NCBI GenBank assembly: GCA_026129905.1
Contig: JAHCHE010000046.1
Coordinates: 1-53,594 of the forward strand
Direction of reading: 5' to 3'
DNA from: Bryobacteraceae bacterium
GTDB lineage: Bacteria; Acidobacteriota; Terriglobia; Bryobacterales; Bryobacteraceae
DNA length: 53,594 nucleotides
Shown here piece after piece: positions 45,526-53,594 of this stretch. The number at the start of each line of letters is the position of its first letter. Within the stretch, counting starts at the first letter, position 1. Below the pieces are notes generated by a model. That model was not told where the DNA came from. It saw only the letters and a program-made list of their open reading frames with translations, and did not search any database. The position numbers were made by a program, and so were the translations under genes.

Positions 45526-46413
45526 CTACTTCTTGCGTAAACCGGCAATCAGCTTATTGATCCGCTCCGCCTCCGCCGGCCCCGCAAAGGTGATGACGTG
45601 ATAACGCAGCGTCAGGCTCTGGCCCGGCTTCAGCTCCAGCGGCTCCCGGAACGTCGGCGCGGCGCTCAGGTAGCCGAACGGCTGGTTCATGACAAAGAAC
45701 GGCGTCGGTCGCCGTGAATTCTCCGGTCCTTCCGCGATCGCCACACCCGCGGACCCGCCCTTGCCGTCGCCGCCCGTGTATGCGCACCACTCGGCCGCTT
45801 GGCCGTTGGCCTTTGCGATGTCGTTCTCCCCCGCCGCGTTCAAGACCGAGCCCCCGTCCATGCCCCGCGCAAATCGGATCCCGAGCCCGTTGTACTCGTG
45901 ACCTTTCGCCGACAGAACCACCGGCTTTCCCTGCGCCGTCAGTTCGCTGGTCCACTCCAGCCGGACGGCGTCCGGCGAGATCCGTGGCGCCCGTATCGTC
46001 CGCCGCTCCACGAGCAAAACCTCGCCGTCCGCCACCCAGTGCTCGACGCTGGCGATCGACAGCGGCGCGCGGCCATGAATCTGATCGAATCGCTCGAAAA
46101 CGATCTTGCCATGGCGCCCTGGGTTCTCTTCGCCCCAAAAGTCGTAACCGTTCACGTCCGACCACGCTAGCATCAGGCCCCGGTGATGGACGTGGTCGTG
46201 CGGGCTGTCCAGCGTCAGCGGCGTCCCGTCCGGCGAGCACAACGGATGCACGTAGCTCTTCGGCTTGGCTCGCGTGTAGCGATACTCGAACAGCAGCCGG
46301 TCGCCGTAAAGAAACGAAACCTTCTCGCCCGTTTTGTGCTCCAGGCGAGGCCCGCCGGCGGCCGCGGCCGCGCGCGCTGCAAGCGGCGTAAACAGAATGC
46401 TGCGCCGTGTCAT
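45526..46413 (-). CDS. PmoA-like (DUF6807) exported protein
   Basis: The 295-residue protein has a Tat-like start (MTRRSILFTPLAARAAAAAGG) and a beta-rich DUF6807 domain, originally named PmoA for an unrelated methane oxygenase gene label. Motifs are YVHPLCSPDGTPLTLDSPHD, HHRGLMLAWSDVNGYDFWGE and AAEWCAYTGGDG. The histidine-rich HDHVHHRG segment could bind a metal. The family has no established activity; it is common beside Gfo/Idh/MocA oxidoreductases. The start overlaps the stop of that gene (TGATG), so the two are coupled. Confidence 0.88.
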   Translation of the reverse strand: MTRRSILFTPLAARAAAAAGGPRLEHKTGEKVSFLYGDRLLFEYRYTRAKPKSYVHPLCSPDGTPLTLDSPHDHVHHRGLMLAWSDVNGYDFWGEENPGRHGKIVFERFDQIHGRAPLSIASVEHWVADGEVLLVERRTIRAPRISPDAVRLEWTSELTAQGKPVVLSAKGHEYNGLGIRFARGMDGGSVLNAAGENDIAKANGQAAEWCAYTGGDGKGGSAGVAIAEGPENSRRPTPFFVMNQPFGYLSAAPTFREPLELKPGQSLTLRYHVITFAGPAEAERINKLIAGLRKK

Positions 46414-47660
46414 CAACTCAGTCGAATCTCCTCGCTAGCGGCATCGAACAGGGCCGCCTTGTTCTCCATGCAGGAAAGCATGCCCATGATCAGCGCTGTC
46501 TGAACGCCATAGCCCAGTTCAATATCGCACTGCGGCTTTCGCCGGGTACGCGAGCATTCCAGGAAGTCCCGCATGTGATCGTTCCCCGTCCGGTCCGTCA
46601 CCAGTACCCTCTGCCGGTTCGCCGCCCCAGGCTGCGGCTTGAAATCCAGCGTCGCTTCGCCGGTAAACCTGATCGTCCCTTCCGACCCCCGGATCACCGT
46701 CTCGATCATCGTGTCATTGACGATCGTCCCCAGCACCGAAACTGTCATGCCTTCCGGATACTCGATCAGCATGTCGAACGTGTCGGGCACGTCCCGCTCG
46801 CCGTTGTAGAAGAACTTGCCTCCCGCCGCCACCACCTTCTTCGGCAGACCCACGCCGAGCGCCTTCAGCAGCCGCGTCAGCGGGTGCGGGTACAGGTCGG
46901 TAACCGGGCCGCCCGAGTAGTCGTTGTACATCCGCCACTGGAAGAACCGGCTCGGCGAGAACTCCCGCTTCGGCGCGTCCGCCTGAAACGCCTCCCAGTC
47001 CAGGCCCACGCCAGGCCGCGCGTTCGGATCGTCGATCGGCATGCCTCGCTCGCCCGAATCCCCGTGGCGGAAATAACCCGTCTGCGCGTGCACCACCTTG
47101 CCGATCGCGCCCTTCTTGATCTCCTCGGCGGCGCGGCTCCAGATTGGGTCGGAGACCCACTGCGCGCCCAACTGAAATACCGTGCCCCGGCTTCTCACCT
47201 CGTGGACCAGTTCTTTCAATTTGTCGAACTGCGTCCAGTGCGTCAGCGGCTTTTCGCAGTACACGTGCTTGCCGGCCCGTACCGCTTCCAGCGCATGGTA
47301 GACGTGAAGCCGGTCCGGCGTGGCGACGATCACCGCGTTCACGTTCGGGTCGGTCACCAGATCCGCCGAACGCTTGTACTCGTTCGCCTTCAGCCGCGTC
47401 GCCACCCGTTCCAGACGCGGTTGGTAGATATCGCATACCGCGACCACGTCCGCGTTGATGTCCCGGCCCACCTCGCGTGCGGTCTGGGCCAGGTACGCCC
47501 CCCGGTTTCCGACGCCGATCACCCCTACGCCCAGGCGCTTCTCTTGCCGGGCGGGCGACTCCTGCGCCGCTCCCATCACCGCCGGCGCGGCGCCAGCCGA
47601 GAAGACGAACTGCCTCCGCGCCAGCGGAGTATCCGGTCGGAATGGTCGTGAATCGGACAT
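46413..47660 (-). CDS. Exported Gfo/Idh/MocA-family oxidoreductase
   Basis: The 415-residue protein has a Tat-like signal (ARRQFVFSAGAAPAVMGAA) and a Rossmann domain with GVGVIGVGNRGAYLAQTA, then the family signature VYCEKPLTHWTQFDKL with the conserved lysine, and a C-terminal alpha-beta domain that binds the sugar. Exported members keep their NAD(P) tightly bound and oxidise or reduce sugars in the periplasm; some act on the C3 position of glycosides. It starts 12 bases after a small hypothetical gene and is coupled to the PmoA-like gene. Confidence 0.92.
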   Translation of the reverse strand: MSDSRPFRPDTPLARRQFVFSAGAAPAVMGAAQESPARQEKRLGVGVIGVGNRGAYLAQTAREVGRDINADVVAVCDIYQPRLERVATRLKANEYKRSADLVTDPNVNAVIVATPDRLHVYHALEAVRAGKHVYCEKPLTHWTQFDKLKELVHEVRSRGTVFQLGAQWVSDPIWSRAAEEIKKGAIGKVVHAQTGYFRHGDSGERGMPIDDPNARPGVGLDWEAFQADAPKREFSPSRFFQWRMYNDYSGGPVTDLYPHPLTRLLKALGVGLPKKVVAAGGKFFYNGERDVPDTFDMLIEYPEGMTVSVLGTIVNDTMIETVIRGSEGTIRFTGEATLDFKPQPGAANRQRVLVTDRTGNDHMRDFLECSRTRRKPQCDIELGYGVQTALIMGMLSCMENKAALFDAASEEIRLS

Positions 47661-48099
47661 TCTTCTCGCAGTCTAGCCCAGTTCAACTCGCGCTCGCCGC
47701 AGGCGCGCCCACTCCTCGAACACGGGCGGGTTCTCCAGCCACACCCGCATCCACTCGATCGCCTCCTCCCGCGCCTTCCGCTGGCCGGGTGTTGCGCCGG
47801 CTCGCCGCAGCGCCCACCGTGCGTGGTCCTTGGCCTCGATCACCGCGCGCCGGCAGGCCTGTTGCCGCGGCAGATCTCCTCGATCCACGGCCCGGGCGTA
47901 CTCCTGCTCCAATGCCAGTAGCGTCCGCTGGAGTTCATCCAATGTTTCCTGTCGCACGCCTTCCACCAGCGGCGCTAGCGGCGCTCCGGAGTCGCGCACC
48001 AGTTTGCGCAGGTAGGACCGGGAACTGGAGGGGAATCTCCGGCTCAATTCCTCAAACTCCGCCTCATCGAGCGGCGCCGCCGGACGCTCCGCCAGGTAC

Positions 48100-49109
<1,010 letters not shown>

Positions 49110-49113
<4 letters not shown>

Positions 49114-49559
49114 GGGACCAGGCCGGCCTCGGCGTTCGCGTTTCGCCAATCGAGGTAGCTTTCCAGCAGAATCACAGCCGCCAGCCGGTCCACGGCCTGC
49201 GCTCGTTTCCGCGAGCTGATGCCGCTCTCCTTCAGCACCCGCTGCGCCTCCACGGTGGTCAGCCGCTCGTCCCAGAATTCCACCGGCAGTCCCGTCTTCG
49301 CCGTCAGCCGCCGCGCGAAATCGCGAACATGCTCGGACTGTCGCCCAGGCACGCCGCTCAGCCGAATCGGATCGCCCATCAGGATCAGCCGGACCGATCG
49401 ACCGGCGGCCAGATCGGCCAACCTCGCCAGGTCCTCCCGAACGTTCGTGCGCTCCAGCGTCTCCAGACCCTGCGCCGTCAGACCGGTTTCATCGCTGATC
49501 GCCAGTCCGATCCGCCGCTTTCCAAAGTCCAGAGCGAGCACTCTTCCGGCAGGCGTCAT
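49110..49559 (-). CDS. ruvX: Pre-16S rRNA/Holliday-junction-type nuclease RuvX (YqgF)
   Basis: The 149-residue protein is an RNase H-fold nuclease. Conserved acidic residues occur in VLALDFGKRRIGLAISDE, FWDERLTTVEAQRVL and AVDRLAAVILLESYL. YqgF in E. coli matures the 5' end of 16S rRNA. The ATG at 49559 is chosen because the protein then starts immediately before the first conserved strand, although the ribosome binding site is poor; upstream ATG at 49592 is open. It is followed directly by mltG, a common pairing. It is divergent from the AI-2E-family permease gene. Confidence 0.92.
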
Positions 49560-49651
49560 CCCTTTGCGGTACCGCGAAGTCCCCTGATTCATTATAGGTC
49601 GCGGCCATGCTAGATTAGCGGTAGCGAGTCTTGCGCGAGGGTCGGTCCAGG

Positions 49652-50821
49652 TTGGCAATCTTCTCGCAGCCTGTCGGGGCTCAAAAACAACGAAACGCCG
49701 GTCTTTTCGTGATCGCCTTTGGCGCGGCGGTCGCCATGATGTACTTCGGCCGCCTGTTCATCGTGACGCTCGTCATCGCGATCACGATCGCGTTTCTGCT
49801 TGACCCGTTTGTCGAGCTCCTGATGAAGCTGCGGATCCCGCGCGCGGTGTCCAGTTTCCTGATCTGCGCGGTGTCACTGGGCTTTATGTACCTGATCGGA
49901 CTGGCGGCGTACACCCAGTTAGCGCTGATCGTAAAGGACTTGCCGACCTACAGCGAGCACATCCAGGGCCTTATCGAACGAGTGACCCAACAGGTCGAGC
50001 AGGCCGAGCGCAGAGCCACGGAACTCCTCGCGCCGAGACGACAGCAAGAGGAAGCTGCTCCCACTCCTCCGCCGCAACCGGAACCTGCCGCTCGGCGCCG
50101 CCGGTCGGCGGACCCTCCAGTGGCCACGCCGCCGCCGCGCCCGGCCGAAATTCCCGAGGTGCGAATCCGCGACGAGAAACGTCCGTTGATCGAATACCTC
50201 TACGGCAATTTGAGCGCGTTCTATTACGCCATTCTGATGGCGTCTTTCGTTCCTTTCCTGGTCTACTTCATGCTGAGCTGGAAGGAACACATGCGGCGCA
50301 GCTATCTGCACCTGTTCGAAGGGCAGGATCGGCAGGCGGCGGCCAGAAGCTGGGAAGGTATCGCCGACATGGCGCGCGCTTACGTGTTCGGGAACTTCGT
50401 GCTCGGCGTGATCATATCGGTACTCAGCGCCGTCTTCTTCTATTTCCTGAACCTGCCGTACTTCCTACTGATCGGGCCGCTAAGCGGCTTTCTCAGCCTG
50501 GTACCGTACATCGGGATGCCGCTCGCAATGATCCCTCCGTTCTTCGTGGCGCTTCCGGTCTATCCCGGCCTCGGCCCGTACGTGCTGATTGGCGCGGTGG
50601 TAGGCTTCCTGCACCTGATGGCGCTGAACCTGCTGTATCCGAAGCTGGTCGGATCCCGCGTGCACCTGAATCCTCTCGCCGTGACGGTCGCCCTGATGTT
50701 CTTCGGCATTCTGTGGGGCGGCGTCGGCCTCGTCCTCGCCATCCCGGTAACCGCCGGCGTCAAAGCGGTCTGCGACAACGTCCAGGGACTGCAACCCTAC
50801 GGCAAGCTGCTCGGCGACTGA
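49652..50821 (+). CDS. AI-2E (PerM)-family membrane protein
   Basis: This about 389-residue protein has eight or so hydrophobic segments typical of the family: VIAFGAAVAMMYFGRLFIVT, TIAFLLDPFVELLMK, GFMYLIGLAAYTQLALIVKD, NFVLGVIISVLSAVFFYFL and PVTAGVKAVCDNV near the end. Family members export small molecules or ions; AI-2 export is shown for only some. A charged and proline-rich insertion lies at about residues 125-180 (for example PTPPPQPEPAARRRRSADPP). The TTG at 49652 is preferred over a TTG at 49631 because GAGG lies 11 bases before it. Confidence 0.85.
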   Translation: MAIFSQPVGAQKQRNAGLFVIAFGAAVAMMYFGRLFIVTLVIAITIAFLLDPFVELLMKLRIPRAVSSFLICAVSLGFMYLIGLAAYTQLALIVKDLPTYSEHIQGLIERVTQQVEQAERRATELLAPRRQQEEAAPTPPPQPEPAARRRRSADPPVATPPPRPAEIPEVRIRDEKRPLIEYLYGNLSAFYYAILMASFVPFLVYFMLSWKEHMRRSYLHLFEGQDRQAAARSWEGIADMARAYVFGNFVLGVIISVLSAVFFYFLNLPYFLLIGPLSGFLSLVPYIGMPLAMIPPFFVALPVYPGLGPYVLIGAVVGFLHLMALNLLYPKLVGSRVHLNPLAVTVALMFFGILWGGVGLVLAIPVTAGVKAVCDNVQGLQPYGKLLGD

Positions 50822-50858
50822 AGCCTGTTGTGCGCGCTGGGCTCAAGCCCCCAGGCTT
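50821..50858. repeat. Nested inverted repeat between convergent genes
   Basis: AAGCCTG at 50821-50827 pairs perfectly with CAGGCTT at 50852-50858. Inside it GGGC-TCAA-GCCC forms a second small hairpin. It sits after the AI-2E gene and before the end of the receptor remnant, as a bidirectional terminator might, but has no T-run. Confidence 0.4.
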
Positions 50859-50901
50859 GCTGCAACCGATATGGTTATCTCCTGACATTCATCTACAGTG
50901 T

Positions 50902-53110
50902 TCAAAACGTCAGCCGCAGCGCGAGCTGTAGCTGCCGCGACGTCGTGGTCGTCTCCGTGATCCGCCCCGTCGAAGGCAGCCTGGTGTGCTCATCGGACCA
51001 CAAATCGATGTCCGACGGGAGCGCGAAGCTCGGGTGGTTTGTCAGGTTGTAGCACTCCACCCGCAACCGTAGGCTATGGCGGTCCGTGCGCCAGATGTGC
51101 TTTTGCAACGCGACGTCCATGGAAACCAGCCCCGGACCGTTCAGCGTGTTACGCCCGAGATTGCCCAGAAAACCCGCCGCCGGAAGAGTAAAGGCCAGGG
51201 GATCGAACCAGCGCTCCACCTGTCCCAGAATCACCTGGTCCGCGGGTACGGCGCGCGCGTCCGGACGCTGCCCCTGGTCGGCGTTGGACGGTCGCAGGTT
51301 CGCCCGGTCGAACCCGATCTGCGCCGAGAACGGCTGTCCCGACCGGGCTTGCGCCAGTCCGTGGACCTCCCAGCCGCCGAGGATCGCCTTCCCCGCGCCG
51401 GCCCGCGGTCCGGGAACCTCCCACGAGAAATTCGCGGCGAAATCGTGACGAATATCGAAATCCGACGGGCCGCGGTTCACGCGGTAATTGAACACCGTCG
51501 GCACGCCGTCGTCGGAAGTGAAGTCGCTCTGGACAAACGTGAGCGAGTTATTATCGATCGATTTTCCGAAGCCGTACTTCACCTGGAACTGCGCGCCTCG
51601 CCGGAAGCGCCTCTGGGCCGTGAGCACCAGCGCATGGTAGTTCGAATCGAATGCCGACCGCCGTGTCCCGATTTGCGCGAACGCCGAATTCATCCGCGGC
51701 GCGTCGGGCGGGAAGTACAGCCGGCCGTCGGCCAGCGTCACCGGGCGCGCCGTGTTGATGTTGTTGAGCTGGCTCAGCAGGTGAACGCCCCGCGAACCCG
51801 TGTAGCCGACCTGGACCACCGTGTCGGCCCCGAGTTGCTGTTGAATCCTGAACTGAAACTGCGCCGTGTACGGCTGGACGAGATGGTAGTCGAGCGTGTC
51901 CGGCGCGATCACAACGGTGCCCGGTGGCGCATCCAGCAGGTTCGGAAAAGGCGGGTTGGCCGGGGCCGCGCGCTGAAAGAACGGCGGCATGCGGTTCCCG
52001 GCCACCAGCACATTCCGCGAGCTGATCAGGTCGAAGAAAATTCCCGCGCCGCCCCGCACGATCGTCTTACCTTCGCCGAATACGTCCCAGGCGAACGCGC
52101 CGCGCGGCGCGAAATTCTTCCGCGACGGATTCCGAAACAGCGGCCCCCCGATCCGCGGCGCGGTATCCGACAGCGGGTCCATGAAGACCGCCATTTTCCC
52201 GTTGACTTCGGTCGGCGTTGAATATGTCTCATACCGCACGCCCAGCGTGAGGCTCAGCCGCCGGACAGCCCGCCATTCGTCCTGGACAAACCCGAACGCC
52301 TGGCGCTGGCGGAATCCGCGCGTGGTGTCGGAACCCGGAACCATGTAGTCTCCCGCCCGGGCGGTCGCTAGCAGGAAATTGCGCAGCGAATTGAACCGGA
52401 AGCCCCGTTTACGGTCACGTCCGCGATCTGGTTGAACTGGATTCGGCTGTAACCCGCGCCGAAGCGAACCGTGCGCGCGCCCCGGATCAGCAGCGCTTCC
52501 TCGCTCGCCTGGTAGTCGTTCAGCGTGTGCCGGCGAGGCCGCGTCAGCGTGCCGCCGATTCCCGGCAGCGAGGAATCGCCGATGTTCGGCAGCCCCGTCA
52601 CCCGGATCTGCCCCAGGTCGCGCCCCGGCAGAAACGACAGCGAGCGCGCCGCTTCCGCCGCGGGAATGGCTTCCTGCGAATTCCATACGCGCGAAAAGCC
52701 GGCGCGGAAATTGAGGATCGTCGTCGCCGATTTCAGGAACTGCGTGTCGGTGTGAATCAGGTGATAGCGCGAACGCGACGGCAGGTCGAAAAGCTGGAAG
52801 TCGTCCATCGCTCCCAGCGTTCCCGAGTTGAAGGTGTATCGCCCGGACGTCCGGACTCGGGGCGAGATCAGCCAGTCGAGCTTTCCCGCCAGGAAATCCT
52901 CCCGCACCCGCTTCAGCGCCGTTTGAACATACTCGCCCGTTCCGTTTCCGAAAACCGTCCCGTTCGGAAGCGGATACAACTCCAAAAAGGGAACGACGTT
53001 GGGATTGATCGCGATCGGCGCCGCGCCCGGCGCCAGCACGCCGCGGCGTCCGTCGGCGGATATCGTCAGCGGGCGATTCCACGGGCAGCCCGCGAGATCA
53101 AAACCGAATT
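50902..53110 (-). pseudogene. TonB-dependent receptor (Oar type), 5'-truncated and frameshifted
   Basis: Two reading frames together give most of the barrel of an Oar-like receptor. The upstream part (minus strand, about 53110-52400) includes NPNVVPFLELYPLPNGTVFG and KSATTILNFRAGFSRVWNSQ. Near 52390-52407 the frame shifts by one base: VNGASGSI runs to a stop at 52368, but the adjacent frame continues as GFRFNSLRNFLLATARAGDY and on to FVQDEWRAVRRLSLTLGVRY, VQVGYTGSRGVHLLSQLNNI and the final strand LQLALRLTF. The signal peptide, regulatory domain and plug are absent, and the DNA beyond about 53110 is unrelated. It is therefore not a functional receptor. Confidence 0.8.
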
Positions 53111-53164
53111 CCAGGGACGACGGCTCAGGTGCGCCCGCGAGCCCTCGGCTGGGCAAGTATGCGC

Positions 53165-53594
53165 GCAAGGGAGTGCAGTGGCCGTGGCGGTTGGGGCTGT
53201 CTTCATCACTATGGCGGCGCTGCTGGCGGCATCGCATTGATGCGGCTTGTTTGTCGCTGGAGAGAAAAGTCGAAATCCCATGGTCGGCTTGGGCTCCGGG
53301 CGCAAGGAAGGAAGGTTGCGCTCGTCTTACCCGACGCCACGCGCCTGAAAGGCCGGGTTCTGGCCGGTGGAACCCGATGAGCTGGTCGTCGACGTGACCA
53401 GGTCGTCGCAGAAGGAACTCCATCCGCACGGAAAAACATCCATTCTCAGCGCTTCGGTTCATACGATCGAGGTGCGGGAACGGCACGCGAAATGGCAGGC
53501 GATCGGCACGGCGATCGGCGCGGCGCCCTCGGCGCTCGCTCCAGGAACGAAGGTGGATGGGACCCGTTTTGCGGCCGCCGTGAAGGCCGACGCC
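53165..53594 (+). pseudogene. Decayed small gene, cut by right window edge
   Basis: On the plus strand, fragments in successive frames resemble one small secreted protein: a hydrophobic AVAVGAVFITMAALLAASH, then SLERKVEIPWSAWAPGA, VALVLPDATRLKGRVLA and, from 53367 to the edge, VEPDELVVDVTRSSQKELHP followed by ASVHTIEVRERHAKWQAIGT. Between CTGGCC and GTGGAA one extra G at 53366-53367 breaks the frame, and at least two more shifts lie upstream. The last piece, 76 codons, is open to the window end. The family is not known to me; it resembles small 'hydrophilic strand then IGTAIGAA' proteins of Acidobacteriota. Confidence 0.45.

Noticed and set aside
52368-52410. Programmed ribosomal frameshift in the receptor gene
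   Set aside because: No slippery heptamer or downstream structure is apparent, and the gene also lacks its 5' part, so decay is the simpler explanation.

Overview
The window is GC-rich DNA that is best explained as a chromosome segment from an Acidobacteriota bacterium, probably of the Bryobacterales/'Solibacter' type. The inference rests on gene content: very large Oar-type TonB-dependent receptors, a paired DUF1549/DUF1553 and DUF1501 protein set, many exported (Tat or Sec signal) carbohydrate enzymes such as Gfo/Idh/MocA oxidoreductases and PmoA-like DUF6807 proteins, a MetOD1 signalling protein, and a GlgE-type alpha-glucan operon. No rRNA, tRNA or CRISPR array was found by reading both strands.

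Layout. 1-3.1 kb: a secreted hypothetical protein, an isolated nuoB, a PgeF/YfiH multicopper-oxidase-fold protein, a DksA/TraR zinc-finger protein and a long non-coding gap. 3.1-13.4 kb: a GNAT acetyltransferase followed by glgE, glgB and a treS-maltokinase fusion, then a fused enoyl-CoA hydratase/3-hydroxyacyl-CoA dehydrogenase. 13.4-19 kb: a broken Rpn-family nuclease gene, a secreted hypothetical protein, serA with an alanine-glyoxylate-type aminotransferase (serine synthesis), and a divergent yqeY. 19-27.3 kb: a TonB-receptor-like barrel, an exported RraA-fold protein, a sodium:solute symporter, a SLC13/ArsB-type permease with an N-terminal frameshift, and a secreted serine beta-lactamase-fold hydrolase. 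27.4-35 kb: a region of decay and signalling: a broken TIR-domain gene, a KefB-type antiporter, a PAS histidine kinase translationally coupled to a MetOD1 protein, a large secreted toroid/beta-sandwich protein, a degraded group II intron with a still-recognisable domain V, and an M48 metalloprotease pseudogene. 35-39.8 kb: nitroreductase, FGE-sulfatase-fold lipoprotein, DUF1501 and DUF1549/1553 proteins. 39.9-47.7 kb: a sugar-processing cluster, largely exported: beta-helix protein with a thioredoxin-like tail, Tat-exported enolase-superfamily dehydratase, zinc dehydrogenase, exported mutarotase, PmoA-like protein and Gfo/Idh/MocA oxidoreductase. 47.7-50.8 kb: ruvX, mltG, a small conserved protein, and a divergent AI-2E-family permease. 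50.9 kb to the end: a TonB receptor gene that is 5'-truncated and frameshifted, then a decayed small gene cut by the window edge.

How the genes work together. Two metabolic themes stand out. The first is conversion of trehalose to maltose, maltose-1-phosphate and branched alpha-glucan by a compact three-gene operon that encodes all four activities. The second is a set of periplasmic enzymes that look suited to capture, epimerise, oxidise and dehydrate sugars or sugar acids before uptake. The second theme is the most plausible place for an undescribed pathway, but its substrate cannot be read from the sequence. Single-base indels and an in-frame amber codon are clustered in accessory genes while the housekeeping genes are intact, which suggests real gene decay more than poor sequence quality.
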